Positions 36,626 to 46,065 of a DNA stretch of 64,000 nucleotides are shown here, piece after piece; the stretch's first letter is position 1, and every line of letters begins with the position of its first letter. The notes below the pieces were generated by a model. It saw only the letters and a program-made list of their open reading frames with translations, did not search any database and was not told the origin of the DNA. This stretch comes from Komagataella phaffii GS115. Lineage: Eukaryota > Ascomycota > Pichiomycetes > Pichiales > Pichiaceae. The DNA is taken from NCBI RefSeq assembly GCF_000027005.1, contig NC_012964.1:1674001-1738000 (forward strand), written 5' to 3'. The translations under genes were made by a program, and so were the position numbers.

Positions 36626-38878
36626 TCAAAAGTTGTACAGTTCATTTTCAAAGATAGATGAGTGGCTTTGATCTTGATTCGGTGATGAGTTGAAAACGTT
36701 TATCAAATAATTTCGAGATGTATCTGATGATGATGGAATGAAAAGCTCATTATTGAAAGATTCAAGTTTGGCCTGAATCTCACTGAACTGTTCAGCCTTC
36801 TGAAACTTGTCCACATGTTCCATAAAAAGTCCTTCCTTGGAATTATCATAACTGTCCGGATTCAGATTTTCTTTGTTTTCTGAGTTTGTGACGAAAATGC
36901 TTATTCTGCTGTCTTCGGCACTATGACGATTCGGAAAAATGTCAGGAAGATAACAGTCTTTGTCTTTAAGAACAGTTTGATGTTCATGTTGATTGTTTTT
37001 GATTAAATGCCTCAAAGTCAAAGACTCCAAAGATCTAGGCGCCATGTTTTCTTCTGCATCATAGCTTAAAACAGCAGCTAGTTCTGGGTCTTTTTTAAGG
37101 TCTTCAGAGTCAGTTGAGAGCATAGATAGCTTGTTCCTGTACACGAAATAATTATCATTTGCAAAGTTATAGTTTGGCTCGGACTCAATTGTTGTTCCCT
37201 GTGAAACCTTATTGGGTGAATCAAGTTGCAGATTTTGAATTGGTGACTCGATATTAACGATGCTGTCCTTAGGAGTTTCGTCGCAATCAACTGTTGCGTT
37301 CATGTGTTTTGCATGTGCTATTTTGATTTGCTTTGTTTTGCCCGCAACCTTTGGGTTCAGTTTCATCTTGACTTTCATTTTAGGCTGCTCAGAAGTTTCT
37401 TTTCTTTTTCTTCCTCTCTTTGTTGTTTTCGTCCCAGGATAAGTCATAGAATCACCTGAGGATATATTTCCGGCAACAACTCTACTGCTATTGGTACAAT
37501 TTAGGTATTCATTCACACAAGACATGTGGTTAAAGGTATTAATTTGGTCATCCTCCCTTTCTTTTGTATTACAGCTCATAAACGCGCAAGCAACGGAGTC
37601 AATACTATCGAACTGAAAAGACTCAGCTGTGTTCGTATATATTGAGCAATCATCGATGCGCTTTTTTGCCTGTTTGCATTCATTTCTTGCAGAAGCTTGT
37701 TCGTTGCTAGTTTTTGTATTGGGATAATTGGAAGGTGATCGTCCCCGAATTATCAATGGTGGTGTCTCTATAAAGGCTAATGTGACAAACTCATTGTTCT
37801 CCAAGCATGCAATAAGTTCCACATAAAGATTAAACCTTCTGGTTGAAGAAGACGGTTTCCTATAGTTAATCGATGAGGCAAACTGGATGCGTTCATATCG
37901 GGCGACTTTGAAAATACTGTTGTCGGGGTACTTATTCAACCCAGGTTCCATAGTCAAAGATTCCTCCCTATTATGATAAAAGAGCTTGTTCAATCGCTGA
38001 ATTTTTCCAACATTTCTAATATTAGCAGCTTCTTTGATCACTTGATGAGTAGGCAAACTTCCTGGAACTGCGGGATGAATGGGTGGTTCAAATTGGGGTC
38101 CTCTATCCCTCTTTGCCGTATGTTGTACCAGTGAAATAGATGTTCCATCTTCGGTACATTTTGAAGTCAACCTTAATGCAAAGTACATTATTACGAGATT
38201 GTTGTTCTCCTGGTCTATTGTGTGGTATGTTGCATTGGTGAATTCCTCAAAGCCGTAGTTCTCAAACTGGAATGCTGCAACAAGAGTAAAGTAGTTGCGC
38301 TTATATCCGATCCACTCGTTGTTTAGAAATTCAAAGCCTCGGTCTATTCTTCCTTCTATCTTGGGGATTATTAATCTACCACCGTTGGAATATATTGGCC
38401 TTACAAGGAATGTCCGTGTAAACTGTGGTCCAACTTTGAACTGCAAACTTGACCTTGGAGCAACTTTAACCTTTGATTTTGAATGATGATCTGCGAAATG
38501 TTGCGTTGGGTTTTCATCATATGACCGTTGGGGAACTGGTCCATATTGCTGACCTTCTATAGATTCTTGTCGACTAGTAGACATAGTCGCATCTATTTTT
38601 CCTCTAATATTTAATCTGTTGAGCTCATTGTCCGCAGGCGTTTGGTTGAACTTGTCGGATTCTTTTCTGATCTTCTTTGGATCTTGCCTAGTATCTCTCC
38701 TACATGGAAGTGGTTTATTTTGAGCATTGTTTTCAATTTCATACACGTTGTCATTCTCTTTTCCTAATTCGAATTCTTCTGGGCCTCGGAAGTCAAGCGA
38801 TGTGATTAGTTCAGTTTCCAATTCACTACTTGGGTTTCGTAAACCTGGATCCAAAACCCGTTGCGGTTCTCTTTTCAT
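36626..38878 (-). CDS. NDT80: NDT80/PhoG-family transcription factor
   Basis: The 750-residue protein carries the NDT80 DNA-binding domain at about 130-380. Marks are PQFTRTFLVRPIY, then RIDRGFEF, NNEWIGYKRNYFTLVAAFQF, and later VARYERIQFASS. In S. cerevisiae Ndt80 binds the middle sporulation element and drives exit from meiotic prophase. Other fungi use family members for drug response, biofilm or N-acetylglucosamine use. The C-terminal half is long, polar and disordered with Lys/Arg clusters. The first in-frame ATG is at 38878. EPT1 and CIA2 lie on the same segment, as in YHR122W-YHR124W, which favours NDT80 over RON1/REP1. Confidence 0.82.
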   Translation of the reverse strand: MKREPQRVLDPGLRNPSSELETELITSLDFRGPEEFELGKENDNVYEIENNAQNKPLPCRRDTRQDPKKIRKESDKFNQTPADNELNRLNIRGKIDATMSTSRQESIEGQQYGPVPQRSYDENPTQHFADHHSKSKVKVAPRSSLQFKVGPQFTRTFLVRPIYSNGGRLIIPKIEGRIDRGFEFLNNEWIGYKRNYFTLVAAFQFENYGFEEFTNATYHTIDQENNNLVIMYFALRLTSKCTEDGTSISLVQHTAKRDRGPQFEPPIHPAVPGSLPTHQVIKEAANIRNVGKIQRLNKLFYHNREESLTMEPGLNKYPDNSIFKVARYERIQFASSINYRKPSSSTRRFNLYVELIACLENNEFVTLAFIETPPLIIRGRSPSNYPNTKTSNEQASARNECKQAKKRIDDCSIYTNTAESFQFDSIDSVACAFMSCNTKEREDDQINTFNHMSCVNEYLNCTNSSRVVAGNISSGDSMTYPGTKTTKRGRKRKETSEQPKMKVKMKLNPKVAGKTKQIKIAHAKHMNATVDCDETPKDSIVNIESPIQNLQLDSPNKVSQGTTIESEPNYNFANDNYFVYRNKLSMLSTDSEDLKKDPELAAVLSYDAEENMAPRSLESLTLRHLIKNNQHEHQTVLKDKDCYLPDIFPNRHSAEDSRISIFVTNSENKENLNPDSYDNSKEGLFMEHVDKFQKAEQFSEIQAKLESFNNELFIPSSSDTSRNYLINVFNSSPNQDQSHSSIFENELYNF

Positions 38879-39201
38879 TTCCAACTGGCTACCTTTATTT
38901 GGTTAGTAAATTCAGTACATGATTGAGGTTGGCTCTGATCAAAAGGTTGCACATGCTCCCGTAATCTGATTTCTTTGTGCTAAATAAAGGCCCCTCAGCT
39001 GTTCTTTTCGTTGCCTAGCCGCCGTTCTTTAAAAGTGAACGATCACAAAGAAGACAGATAATACTGGGGAACATACAACATTTCCCGATGTTGTGCAGGA
39101 AGAGAAATAAGCATTCTACGTCAGACACTTAGAGAGTTGCATAATGCAGGTCTTTAACTTCGATTATGACAAATTCAATAATTTTGCCTCTCAATATCTA
39201 A

Positions 39202-39489
39202 ATTGACGTTCCGCAATTTACTAGACAGGTGAATAACGTCATTGTGCTGAACAAGACGCTGTTGGTTCAGTTCTCTATTGTGGAGGATACGGGAACTGAC
39301 AAAGAAAGTCTCTGTTATGTCAGCCGACAATCTGCTCCAATGGAACACCCGTATAGCAGCTCAGGATTTGCACTTGTGCAAAGTCCAGTTTTGTTTGGTC
39401 CCAAACATAACCAACAATACGAACAGCCATACCCAAAAAATGAAGTACTTCCAGTTGAATACCTTCCTCCCGGTGTTTCCACAAATTGA
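39202..39489 (+). CDS. Possible exon of a small unannotated gene (low confidence)
   Basis: The frame is open from 39202 to TGA at 39489. It reads like protein (NVIVLNKTLLVQFSIVEDTG, later VLFGPKHNQQYEQPY and EYLPPGVSTN), with Pro/Tyr-rich composition at the end. The first in-frame ATG is only about 49 codons from the stop, so a full product would need an upstream exon joined at the CAG ending at 39228. A short ATG-CAG at 39143-39148 precedes GTCTTT, which is not a good 5' splice site. It may be a relic or chance. Confidence 0.2.
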   Translation: MDVPQFTRQVNNVIVLNKTLLVQFSIVEDTGTDKESLCYVSRQSAPMEHPYSSSGFALVQSPVLFGPKHNQQYEQPYPKNEVLPVEYLPPGVSTN

Positions 39490-39880
39490 GAGTATACCTT
39501 GTTTGTCTACATATTTGCAAGGGCTATCGCTTGTGAAGACTCTAAAGAGGAGTAGATTTTGAGTAGATCTACAATCTGGGAGAGAGATCTCAAACATTAT
39601 GCAACTCCTTCCAAGTCTTCAAAAACTACAATGTAATTCACAAAACAACGAACACAACACCAACGAAGACGGATCCCAAATAGCAACTCACTGAATCAGT
39701 ATTCATTAAGCAGCGCTACTAATTACGCTCCAATAACGAATGTATTCCAGCACTTTTTTAGTAACAAAACGCACGTATGAGGTAAAGTCTCTCTCCCTTC
39801 CTCTTCAAAGCTTACCTAATAATATTTCACTGGTGGTGCTCGGATGTGCATCTTAAGGAAAAAAAAATAAAGTACAGTTC

Positions 39881-39889
39881 AAAAATTTT
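39881..39889 (+). promoter_or_regulatory. RRPE-like element upstream of KRE33
   Basis: AAAAATTTT lies about 30 bp before the KRE33 ATG. It matches the core of the ribosomal-RNA-processing element bound by Stb3 in budding yeast. KRE33 is a ribosome-biogenesis gene, so the site fits, but the motif is short and AT-rich. Confidence 0.35.
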
Positions 39890-39918
39890 CATTTTCCTGC
39901 TTGGAATATATCAATAAT

Positions 39919-42900
39919 ATGGGAAAGAAAGCTATAGATTCTAGAATCCCGGCTCTAATTAGAAATGGGGTTCAAGAAAAGCAAAGAAGCTTTTTCTTTA
40001 TTGTTGGTGATAAGGCAAGAAACCAGCTTCCCAATTTGCATTATTTGATGATGAGTGCAGACTTGAAGATGAACAAATCAGTGTTATGGGCCTACAAGAA
40101 GAAACTGCTAGGATTCACATCTCATAGAAAAAAGAGAGAAGCAAAAATAAAGAAGGACATCAAACGTGGCACAAGAGAAGCTAATGATATGGATCCTTTT
40201 GAAGCTTTCATTTCCAACCAACAGATCAGATATGTTTACTACAAGGAGACAGATAAAATTCTCGGAAACACATACGGAATGTGTATTCTTCAAGATTTTG
40301 AAGGCATTACACCTAATTTGCTTGCTAGAACAATTGAAACTGTGGAAGGCGGAGGTATCGTGGTAATATTGCTTAAATCTATGTCTTCTTTGAAGCAGTT
40401 ATATACAATGACGATGGATATCCATTCTCGTTACAGAACGGAAGCTCACAATGATGTTGTAGCTCGATTCAATGAACGATTTTTACTTTCTTTAGGCTCA
40501 TGTGCCAATTGTCTCGTGGTGGATGACGAATTGAATGTTCTCCCCATTAGTGGGGCTAAGAATGTTAAAGCTCTACCTCCAAACGAAGATGATGAGTTGA
40601 CTCCTAAAGCGCAAGAGTTGAAGGATCTTAAGGAAAGTCTTGCCGATGTGCAACCCGCTGGGTCTTTGGTTGCTCTCTCCAAAACAGTGAATCAAGCTCA
40701 GGCCATATTAACTTTCATAGATGCCATTTCTGAAAAAACTTTAAAAAGCACCGTCACTTTAACAGCTGGAAGAGGAAGAGGAAAGTCTGCTGCTTTGGGT
40801 GTTGCCATTGCAGCTGCGATTTCCCATGGTTATACTAACATTTTTGTTACTTCTCCTTCTCCAGAGAATCTGAAAACCTTATTTGAATTTATTTTCAAGG
40901 GTTTTGATGCTCTGGGATACACAGAACACATGGACTACGACATTATCCAATCAACAAACCCATCATTCAACAAGGCCGTAGTTAGAGTTGATGTTCATAG
41001 AGAACATCGTCAAACCATCCAGTACATTCAACCTTCTGATAGTCATGTATTAGGCCAAGCTGAGTTATTGATCATTGACGAGGCAGCCGCTATCCCATTG
41101 CCGTTGGTCAAGAGATTATTGGGTCCGTATCTTGTATTTATGGCTTCAACCATCAACGGTTATGAAGGTACTGGTAGATCTTTATCATTGAAACTAATTC
41201 AACAATTAAGAGAACAATCGTCTGGTGTTGGAAGGGAAAACAGTCAGACCGAGATTGTCTCTAGGGACAACAAAAAAATTGACTCAGATTTCCATGGTAG
41301 AACGTTGCGGGAAGTCACTCTAGATGAACCGATTAGATATGCACCGGGTGACGCTGTTGAAAAATGGTTGAACAAACTGCTTTGTCTAGATGTCACCTTA
41401 ACCAAAAGTGCCAAATTTGCGACCAAGGGCACCCCACATCCTTCGCAGTGTAATTTGTTCTACGTGAACAGAGATACATTATTCTCCTATCATCCAGTTT
41501 CTGAAGCCTTTTTGCAAAAGATGATGGCTCTTTACGTTGCATCTCACTATAAAAATTCACCTAATGACTTGCAACTGATGTCAGATGCCCCTGCTCATCA
41601 GTTATATGTCTTACTGCCACCCATCGACGAACATGATAATAAGATACCTGACCCACTCTGTGTCGTTCAACTTGCGTTAGAGGGAGAGATCAGCAAAGAA
41701 AGCGTGAAGAACAGCCTTAATCGTGGTGTAAGAGCTGGCGGAGACCTTATCCCTTGGTTAGTTTCTCAGCAGTTTCAAGACGAAGAGTTTGCTTCCTTGA
41801 GTGGTGCTAGAGTGGTGCGTATTGCCACTAACCCTGAGTACACTTCAATGGGATATGGAACTCGTGCATTAGAGCTTCTCAAAGATTATTTTGAAGGAAA
41901 GTTTGCTGATATTAGTGAGAGTTCTTCTTTTGACGACGAAAGTAAGTATTCTATAAAGAGAATTGGTGATCATGAATTAGAGACAGCTTCATTGAAAGAT
42001 GAAATCAAATCAAGAGATGCAAAAAGTTTACCCCCATTGCTGCTAAAATTGTCAGAGAAGCCTCCTTATTTCCTGCACTATTTGGGGGTTTCCTATGGAT
42101 TAACAAACTCTCTACACAAATTTTGGAAGAATGCTGGCTTTAAGCCCGTTTACCTTAGACAGACAGCAAACGATTTGACCGGCGAGCATACTTGTGTCAT
42201 GTTGAAGACTCTGGAAAACAGAGAATCCAAATGGCTGGACGAATTCACAGCAGACTTTCATAAAAGATTTATCAACTTGCTGTCTTATAATTTCAGCAAG
42301 TTTACTGCTGTGGAGGCGTTGAATATAATAGAAAGCACCAAATCTAACTACAGAAAGCAAATACTCGGCAACTCTGAGCTAAATCAGTATCTAACACCAT
42401 TTGATTTGAAAAGACTGGAATCTTACGCCAACAACTTAGTAGATTATCATGTGATTGTGGATTTGTTGCCGTATATTTCGCAGTTATTCTTCCAGCACAA
42501 GATTGAGGGTGTCAAGCTGTCATCAGTGCAAAGTGCAATCCTTTTAGCTATTGGATTGCAGCACAAAGACATTGATGAAATTTCTAGAGAACTGAACTTG
42601 CCATCCAATCAGTCTTTAGCCATGTTTGCAAAGATTGTACGTAAAGTGTCGACATACTTCAGGGAACTGCTGGCAAAGACGATAGAGGACCAAATGCCAG
42701 AGTTCGAGGATGAAGCTGTGGGTGATATGAATGGAGAAAATGAATACGGCAAAGGAGTTGAGGCCATTGAGAGAGAGTTAGAGATCGATTTGGACGACGC
42801 AGGCGACGAGGCAATGAAGGAGCTTAGAGAAAAACAGAAGGAATTGATCAACTCATTGGAATTGAATAAGTATGCCATTGACAGTGGTGTTCATTGGACT

Positions 42901-43104
42901 TCCGATAAGAAGGCTATCGAAAAAGCAGTTGAAGGACGCGGTGTTGTAAGCTTGCAAAACGACAACAAGAAAAGAAAGAAGGAAAACGCAAATCAAATTT
43001 TTGAAGAGGAAATGAGCCAGCTAACAAAAGGGTCTTCCAAGGGTGCCTCAAAACCTCCTTCGAAAGGCTTTAATAAGAAAAGGAAGAGCAACTTTAAGAA
43101 GTAG
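39919..43104 (+). CDS. KRE33: RNA cytidine acetyltransferase KRE33 (NAT10)
   Basis: The 1061-residue protein opens MGKKAIDSRIPALIRNG, as in yeast Kre33. It has the helicase-like module with Walker A GRGRGKS at 284-290 and DEAAAIPLP, and a GNAT acetyltransferase core with RVVRIATNPEYTSMGYGTRA from residue 631. A helical region and a Lys-rich tail follow. Kre33 makes N4-acetylcytidine in 18S rRNA and tRNA Leu/Ser (the latter with Tan1) and is needed for 40S assembly. The frame is open to a TTG upstream; the first ATG is at 39919. Confidence 0.95.
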   Translation: MGKKAIDSRIPALIRNGVQEKQRSFFFIVGDKARNQLPNLHYLMMSADLKMNKSVLWAYKKKLLGFTSHRKKREAKIKKDIKRGTREANDMDPFEAFISNQQIRYVYYKETDKILGNTYGMCILQDFEGITPNLLARTIETVEGGGIVVILLKSMSSLKQLYTMTMDIHSRYRTEAHNDVVARFNERFLLSLGSCANCLVVDDELNVLPISGAKNVKALPPNEDDELTPKAQELKDLKESLADVQPAGSLVALSKTVNQAQAILTFIDAISEKTLKSTVTLTAGRGRGKSAALGVAIAAAISHGYTNIFVTSPSPENLKTLFEFIFKGFDALGYTEHMDYDIIQSTNPSFNKAVVRVDVHREHRQTIQYIQPSDSHVLGQAELLIIDEAAAIPLPLVKRLLGPYLVFMASTINGYEGTGRSLSLKLIQQLREQSSGVGRENSQTEIVSRDNKKIDSDFHGRTLREVTLDEPIRYAPGDAVEKWLNKLLCLDVTLTKSAKFATKGTPHPSQCNLFYVNRDTLFSYHPVSEAFLQKMMALYVASHYKNSPNDLQLMSDAPAHQLYVLLPPIDEHDNKIPDPLCVVQLALEGEISKESVKNSLNRGVRAGGDLIPWLVSQQFQDEEFASLSGARVVRIATNPEYTSMGYGTRALELLKDYFEGKFADISESSSFDDESKYSIKRIGDHELETASLKDEIKSRDAKSLPPLLLKLSEKPPYFLHYLGVSYGLTNSLHKFWKNAGFKPVYLRQTANDLTGEHTCVMLKTLENRESKWLDEFTADFHKRFINLLSYNFSKFTAVEALNIIESTKSNYRKQILGNSELNQYLTPFDLKRLESYANNLVDYHVIVDLLPYISQLFFQHKIEGVKLSSVQSAILLAIGLQHKDIDEISRELNLPSNQSLAMFAKIVRKVSTYFRELLAKTIEDQMPEFEDEAVGDMNGENEYGKGVEAIERELEIDLDDAGDEAMKELREKQKELINSLELNKYAIDSGVHWTSDKKAIEKAVEGRGVVSLQNDNKKRKKENANQIFEEEMSQLTKGSSKGASKPPSKGFNKKRKSNFKK

Positions 43105-43128
43105 CAGCATTTAGATAACCATCCACCT

Positions 43129-43925
43129 CTATATACCTAAAGTAATACATCTATCATATAATGACTGAAGCACGTCTTGTTGCAGCTGTTTGAAACTTCC
43201 TCCATCATCGTTTTGGAAAGCCATGATTCCTAGTTGTTCTGTTGCAAAAGCATTTAGCGTTCCACCATTGGCTTTTACCAAGTGCTCTGGTTCATTAAAA
43301 AGATCTTTGTGGAAATTATAGTAACCTGGCCATACAAAACGATCAAAATACCCTGGAGGGTCTTCCCAGAAACCCCCAATGGTGTTATATCCCTGCCTTC
43401 TCGCCCTTCTTTCCTTCAATGTTGAGTAGGATGTCTTTATCATCAATTTGATGTCAAAGAGACCTTCTAGCTCTCCTCTATGGTACATCATAAAACCATC
43501 CACTAGTACAAACTTTGTATCACTGAACTTTTCGAATAGTTTGGAGAAGTGTCTCACAACCTCTTGATCTGCTCCAAATTTATCATCTCCTGGCAACTCC
43601 AAACTATCAACTTTGTAGACAAACGAAGGATCATTCTGAAGATTGTGCAGTACCGACTTAAACTTAACAAAATCTATAGCATCCGGAGAGTCCCAGTTTT
43701 GGGCTTTGTGTTTAGGATCATAGGGAATTTCCTCGTTTGGTCTGTAGAAGTCATCTTGGTGAATTAGTAGGCAATTGGGCAAGACCAAACTTATTATCCG
43801 GGCGATCGTCTAAAGATTGAGGTTAGCAAATATATTCTTTCGTGTCCAGTCATTTTTACTTTTCATACCGTTTTGCCGGAACTAGAAGATCCGCTAATAC
43901 CTATTATCACCACTTTTTGGGTCAT
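43129..43925 (-). CDS. NRK1: Nicotinamide riboside kinase NRK1 (two exons)
   Basis: Exon 1 is 43869-43925 and exon 2 is 43129-43809, giving 245 residues. Exon 1 encodes a short strand and the P-loop GISGSSSSGKT. The intron falls right after the codon for Thr19, so the second Thr and following helix (TIARIISL) come from exon 2. Downstream are IHQDDFYRP, NWDSPDAIDF, FVLVDGFMMYH and RRARRQGYNT with the later WEDPPGYFD, all like yeast Nrk1. The enzyme phosphorylates nicotinamide riboside to NMN in NAD salvage. Without splicing the protein would lack its ATP site. Confidence 0.93.
43810..43868 (-). other. NRK1 intron
   Basis: The 59-nt intron begins GTATGA and ends TTTAG, with a TTTGCTAAC branch-point sequence 13 nt before the 3' end. 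Removal restores an uninterrupted P-loop across GKT|T. Unspliced RNA would meet a TGA two codons past the boundary. Confidence 0.9.
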
Positions 43926-44003
43926 TCTACGAAAAAGTCTAGACACACTTATCACTCACTATATTGTCTTCTGATTAACAGCACAATCAGGCGCGAAGTC
44001 TCG

Positions 44004-44036
44004 ATGTTTGATGTCCCCATTGACTAGTGTATGTAA
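44004..44036 (+). promoter_or_regulatory. Upstream ORFs ahead of CIA2, including a minimal ATG-TAA
   Basis: ATG at 44004 opens a seven-codon ORF ending TAG at 44027. ATG-TAA, a start-stop element, occupies 44031-44036 and abuts an in-frame ATG at 44037. They affect translation only if the transcript starts upstream of them, which cannot be seen here. Confidence 0.4.
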
Positions 44037-44087
44037 ATGAGGAAAATCATTATTAGTAAGAGAATCACATATTTGTTCAAGAGAAGA

Positions 44088-44690
44088 ATGACTGATCTTA
44101 TAAACGCAGCACCAAAGGTGCTGAATGTCGACCAATTACCAACAAGAGAAGGCAAAGAAGATAGAATAGAGCAGTCTGGATATTTACCAGGCTTATTGTC
44201 TCTATCTGTATTCAATGTGCCCTTTACAGAAAAATCATCCCCTGGTTCAACTCCAGCTTTATCTGACTCATCATTACAATCAGATGATGAAGAATTTGAG
44301 TCTGTCGATGCTTTGGAGATATACGACTTAATTTCCTCGATTTCAGATCCTGAACATCCTTTGACTTTAGGACAACTAGCCGTAGTCAATTTAGAAGACA
44401 TACAACTTGATGACTCGGGAAATCCAAATGAAATTGCAGAAGTTATAATCAAAATAACTCCTACAATCACTCATTGCTCCTTGGCCACGCTAATTGGCTT
44501 AGGGATAAGAGTTCGTTTAGAAAGATGTCTGCCTCCGAGGTACCGTATAATCATTAAGGTAAAGGAAAAGACGCACCAAAGTGAAAATCAAGTGAACAAA
44601 CAACTTAATGACAAAGAGCGTGTAAGCGCTGCATGTGAAAATGATCAGCTTTTGAAAGTGATCAGCCAGATGCTTTCCTCCTGTAAGTAG
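44088..44690 (+). CDS. CIA2: Cytosolic iron-sulfur assembly targeting factor CIA2 (MIP18 family)
   Basis: The 200-residue protein carries the MIP18 core: EIYDLISSISDPEHPLTLGQ, VVNLEDI, VIIKITPTITHCSLAT, IGLGIRVRLERCLPPR and VNKQLNDKERV. Cia2 with Cia1 and Met18 forms the CIA targeting complex that delivers Fe-S clusters to proteins such as DNA polymerases and helicases. The start MTDLINAAPKVLNVDQLPTRE parallels the yeast N-terminus, so I use ATG 44088. An in-frame ATG at 44037 would add 17 basic residues. It is divergent from NRK1 with 162 bp between starts. Confidence 0.93.
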   Translation: MTDLINAAPKVLNVDQLPTREGKEDRIEQSGYLPGLLSLSVFNVPFTEKSSPGSTPALSDSSLQSDDEEFESVDALEIYDLISSISDPEHPLTLGQLAVVNLEDIQLDDSGNPNEIAEVIIKITPTITHCSLATLIGLGIRVRLERCLPPRYRIIIKVKEKTHQSENQVNKQLNDKERVSAACENDQLLKVISQMLSSCK

Positions 44691-44837
44691 ACTTCTCTAT
44701 GAGCTAGCAGTTACAGAGCTCATTCACGTTTCGCCTGCGGCTGGACTCCCTTCCAGGTTTTCCGGGAGTTCATTGCTGCTACCCACGCGCACTTTTTTTT
44801 TGATCCTTCTCCTTCTTCAAAGTAATTTAAGCCAACC

Positions 44838-46010
44838 ATGGGTGTTTTCATCCCCCACTCAAAGTTGCACACACTCAAAGAGTATAAGTATCAGAGCGAT
44901 GACCGATCTATCACAACGAAGTACTTTTTGAAGCCTTTTTGGACCCAATTTGTCAAGATTTTTCCATTATGGATGGCTCCCAACATGGTCACCTTGTCTG
45001 GGCTTTTTTTCATCCTTTTGAACCTGGTCACCGTGTTGATCTATGATCCATATCTAGATAATGCCGAAAAGCCAAGTTGGATCTATTTCTCATATGCTCT
45101 AGGTTTATTTTTGTACCAGACTTTTGACGCATGTGATGGGATGCAGGCCCGCAGAACTGGGCAGAGCGGGCCCCTGGGGGAGCTTTTTGACCATTGTATC
45201 GATGCTCTCAACACTTCTCTGTCATGTATTGTATTTGGTTCGACGATTACCTGCGGCTGGGGTTGGCTGCTGGTGGTCAGTCAGTTTGCGACTTTGATGA
45301 ATTTCTATATGAGTACCTGGGAAGAATACCACACTCACGTTCTGTTTTTGAGTGAATTTTCGGGTCCTGTTGAAGGAATATTGATTTTGATCGGTGTTTA
45401 TATATTCACTGGATTCAAAGGCGCTCACGTATGGAAAGATCCTGTGATTTATTTGAACCTTGAAAAGTTGAACATGGGAAGCGAGTTTCCACTGACGGTT
45501 ACTAAATTGTTCTCATTTATTGGTGCTATTGGATTACTATTCAACATTTACTCAGCAAGAAGAAATGCATTGGCTAAATTGAGTGAACCATCTCACCAGA
45601 AGGAAGCAAGCAAAGGATTGATACCATTTTTCTTTTTTTATACGTCAGTGTTCGTCCAAGTTTTCCTTTACAAGGATGTGATTCTACCTGGCGCAGGGCT
45701 GCCACTGGTGTTGTCCATCGGTTTGACTATGGCATTTTCCGTAGGAAGAATTATTGTTGCCCATCTAACGAAGCAAGATTTCCCAATGTGTCAACCTCCA
45801 ATGTTCATTCCCATTGGTGAGATTATTCTAACTGAGCTTCTGACAAGGGTATTTGATTTTGATCGATTTTCTGTAGCAAACAACCTACAATGGACCGGAT
45901 TCGGATTATCCCTAGGAATTCACGCTCTGTTTGTTACAGAGATTATTTACGAGATCACCGGCTACCTTGATATCTGGGCTTTGACCATCAAGCATAAAAA
46001 AGTTGATTAA
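44838..46010 (+). CDS. CPT1: CDP-alcohol phosphotransferase CPT1/EPT1
   Basis: The 390-residue integral membrane protein has the CDP-alcohol phosphotransferase motif D-G-x2-A-R-x8-G-x3-D-x3-D exactly, from Asp100 to Asp122. Several hydrophobic segments follow. It makes phosphatidylcholine or phosphatidylethanolamine from diacylglycerol and the CDP-alcohol in the ER (Kennedy pathway). S. cerevisiae has the duplicated pair CPT1 and EPT1; this single copy stands for both, and substrate preference cannot be read from sequence. It converges with TOM22. Confidence 0.93.
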   Translation: MGVFIPHSKLHTLKEYKYQSDDRSITTKYFLKPFWTQFVKIFPLWMAPNMVTLSGLFFILLNLVTVLIYDPYLDNAEKPSWIYFSYALGLFLYQTFDACDGMQARRTGQSGPLGELFDHCIDALNTSLSCIVFGSTITCGWGWLLVVSQFATLMNFYMSTWEEYHTHVLFLSEFSGPVEGILILIGVYIFTGFKGAHVWKDPVIYLNLEKLNMGSEFPLTVTKLFSFIGAIGLLFNIYSARRNALAKLSEPSHQKEASKGLIPFFFFYTSVFVQVFLYKDVILPGAGLPLVLSIGLTMAFSVGRIIVAHLTKQDFPMCQPPMFIPIGEIILTELLTRVFDFDRFSVANNLQWTGFGLSLGIHALFVTEIIYEITGYLDIWALTIKHKKVD

Positions 46011-46065
46011 AAAGCTTGTTCATTCTCCTTATATCATTATATACATAACATAGATATCATTTATT

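Larger units (their letters stand above)
38879..39918. other. 1.04-kb divergent intergenic region NDT80/KRE33
   Basis: This is the longest gene-free stretch of the window. It should hold the NDT80 promoter (38879 toward about 39150) and the KRE33 promoter. A protein-like but ATG-poor reading frame sits at 39202-39489 and is listed separately. AAAAATTTT near the KRE33 start is listed separately. Confidence 0.5.

Noticed and set aside
39143..39228. Intron joining ATGCAG to the frame at 39229
   Set aside because: The 5' end would be GTCTTT, far from the yeast consensus, and no good branch point is present.
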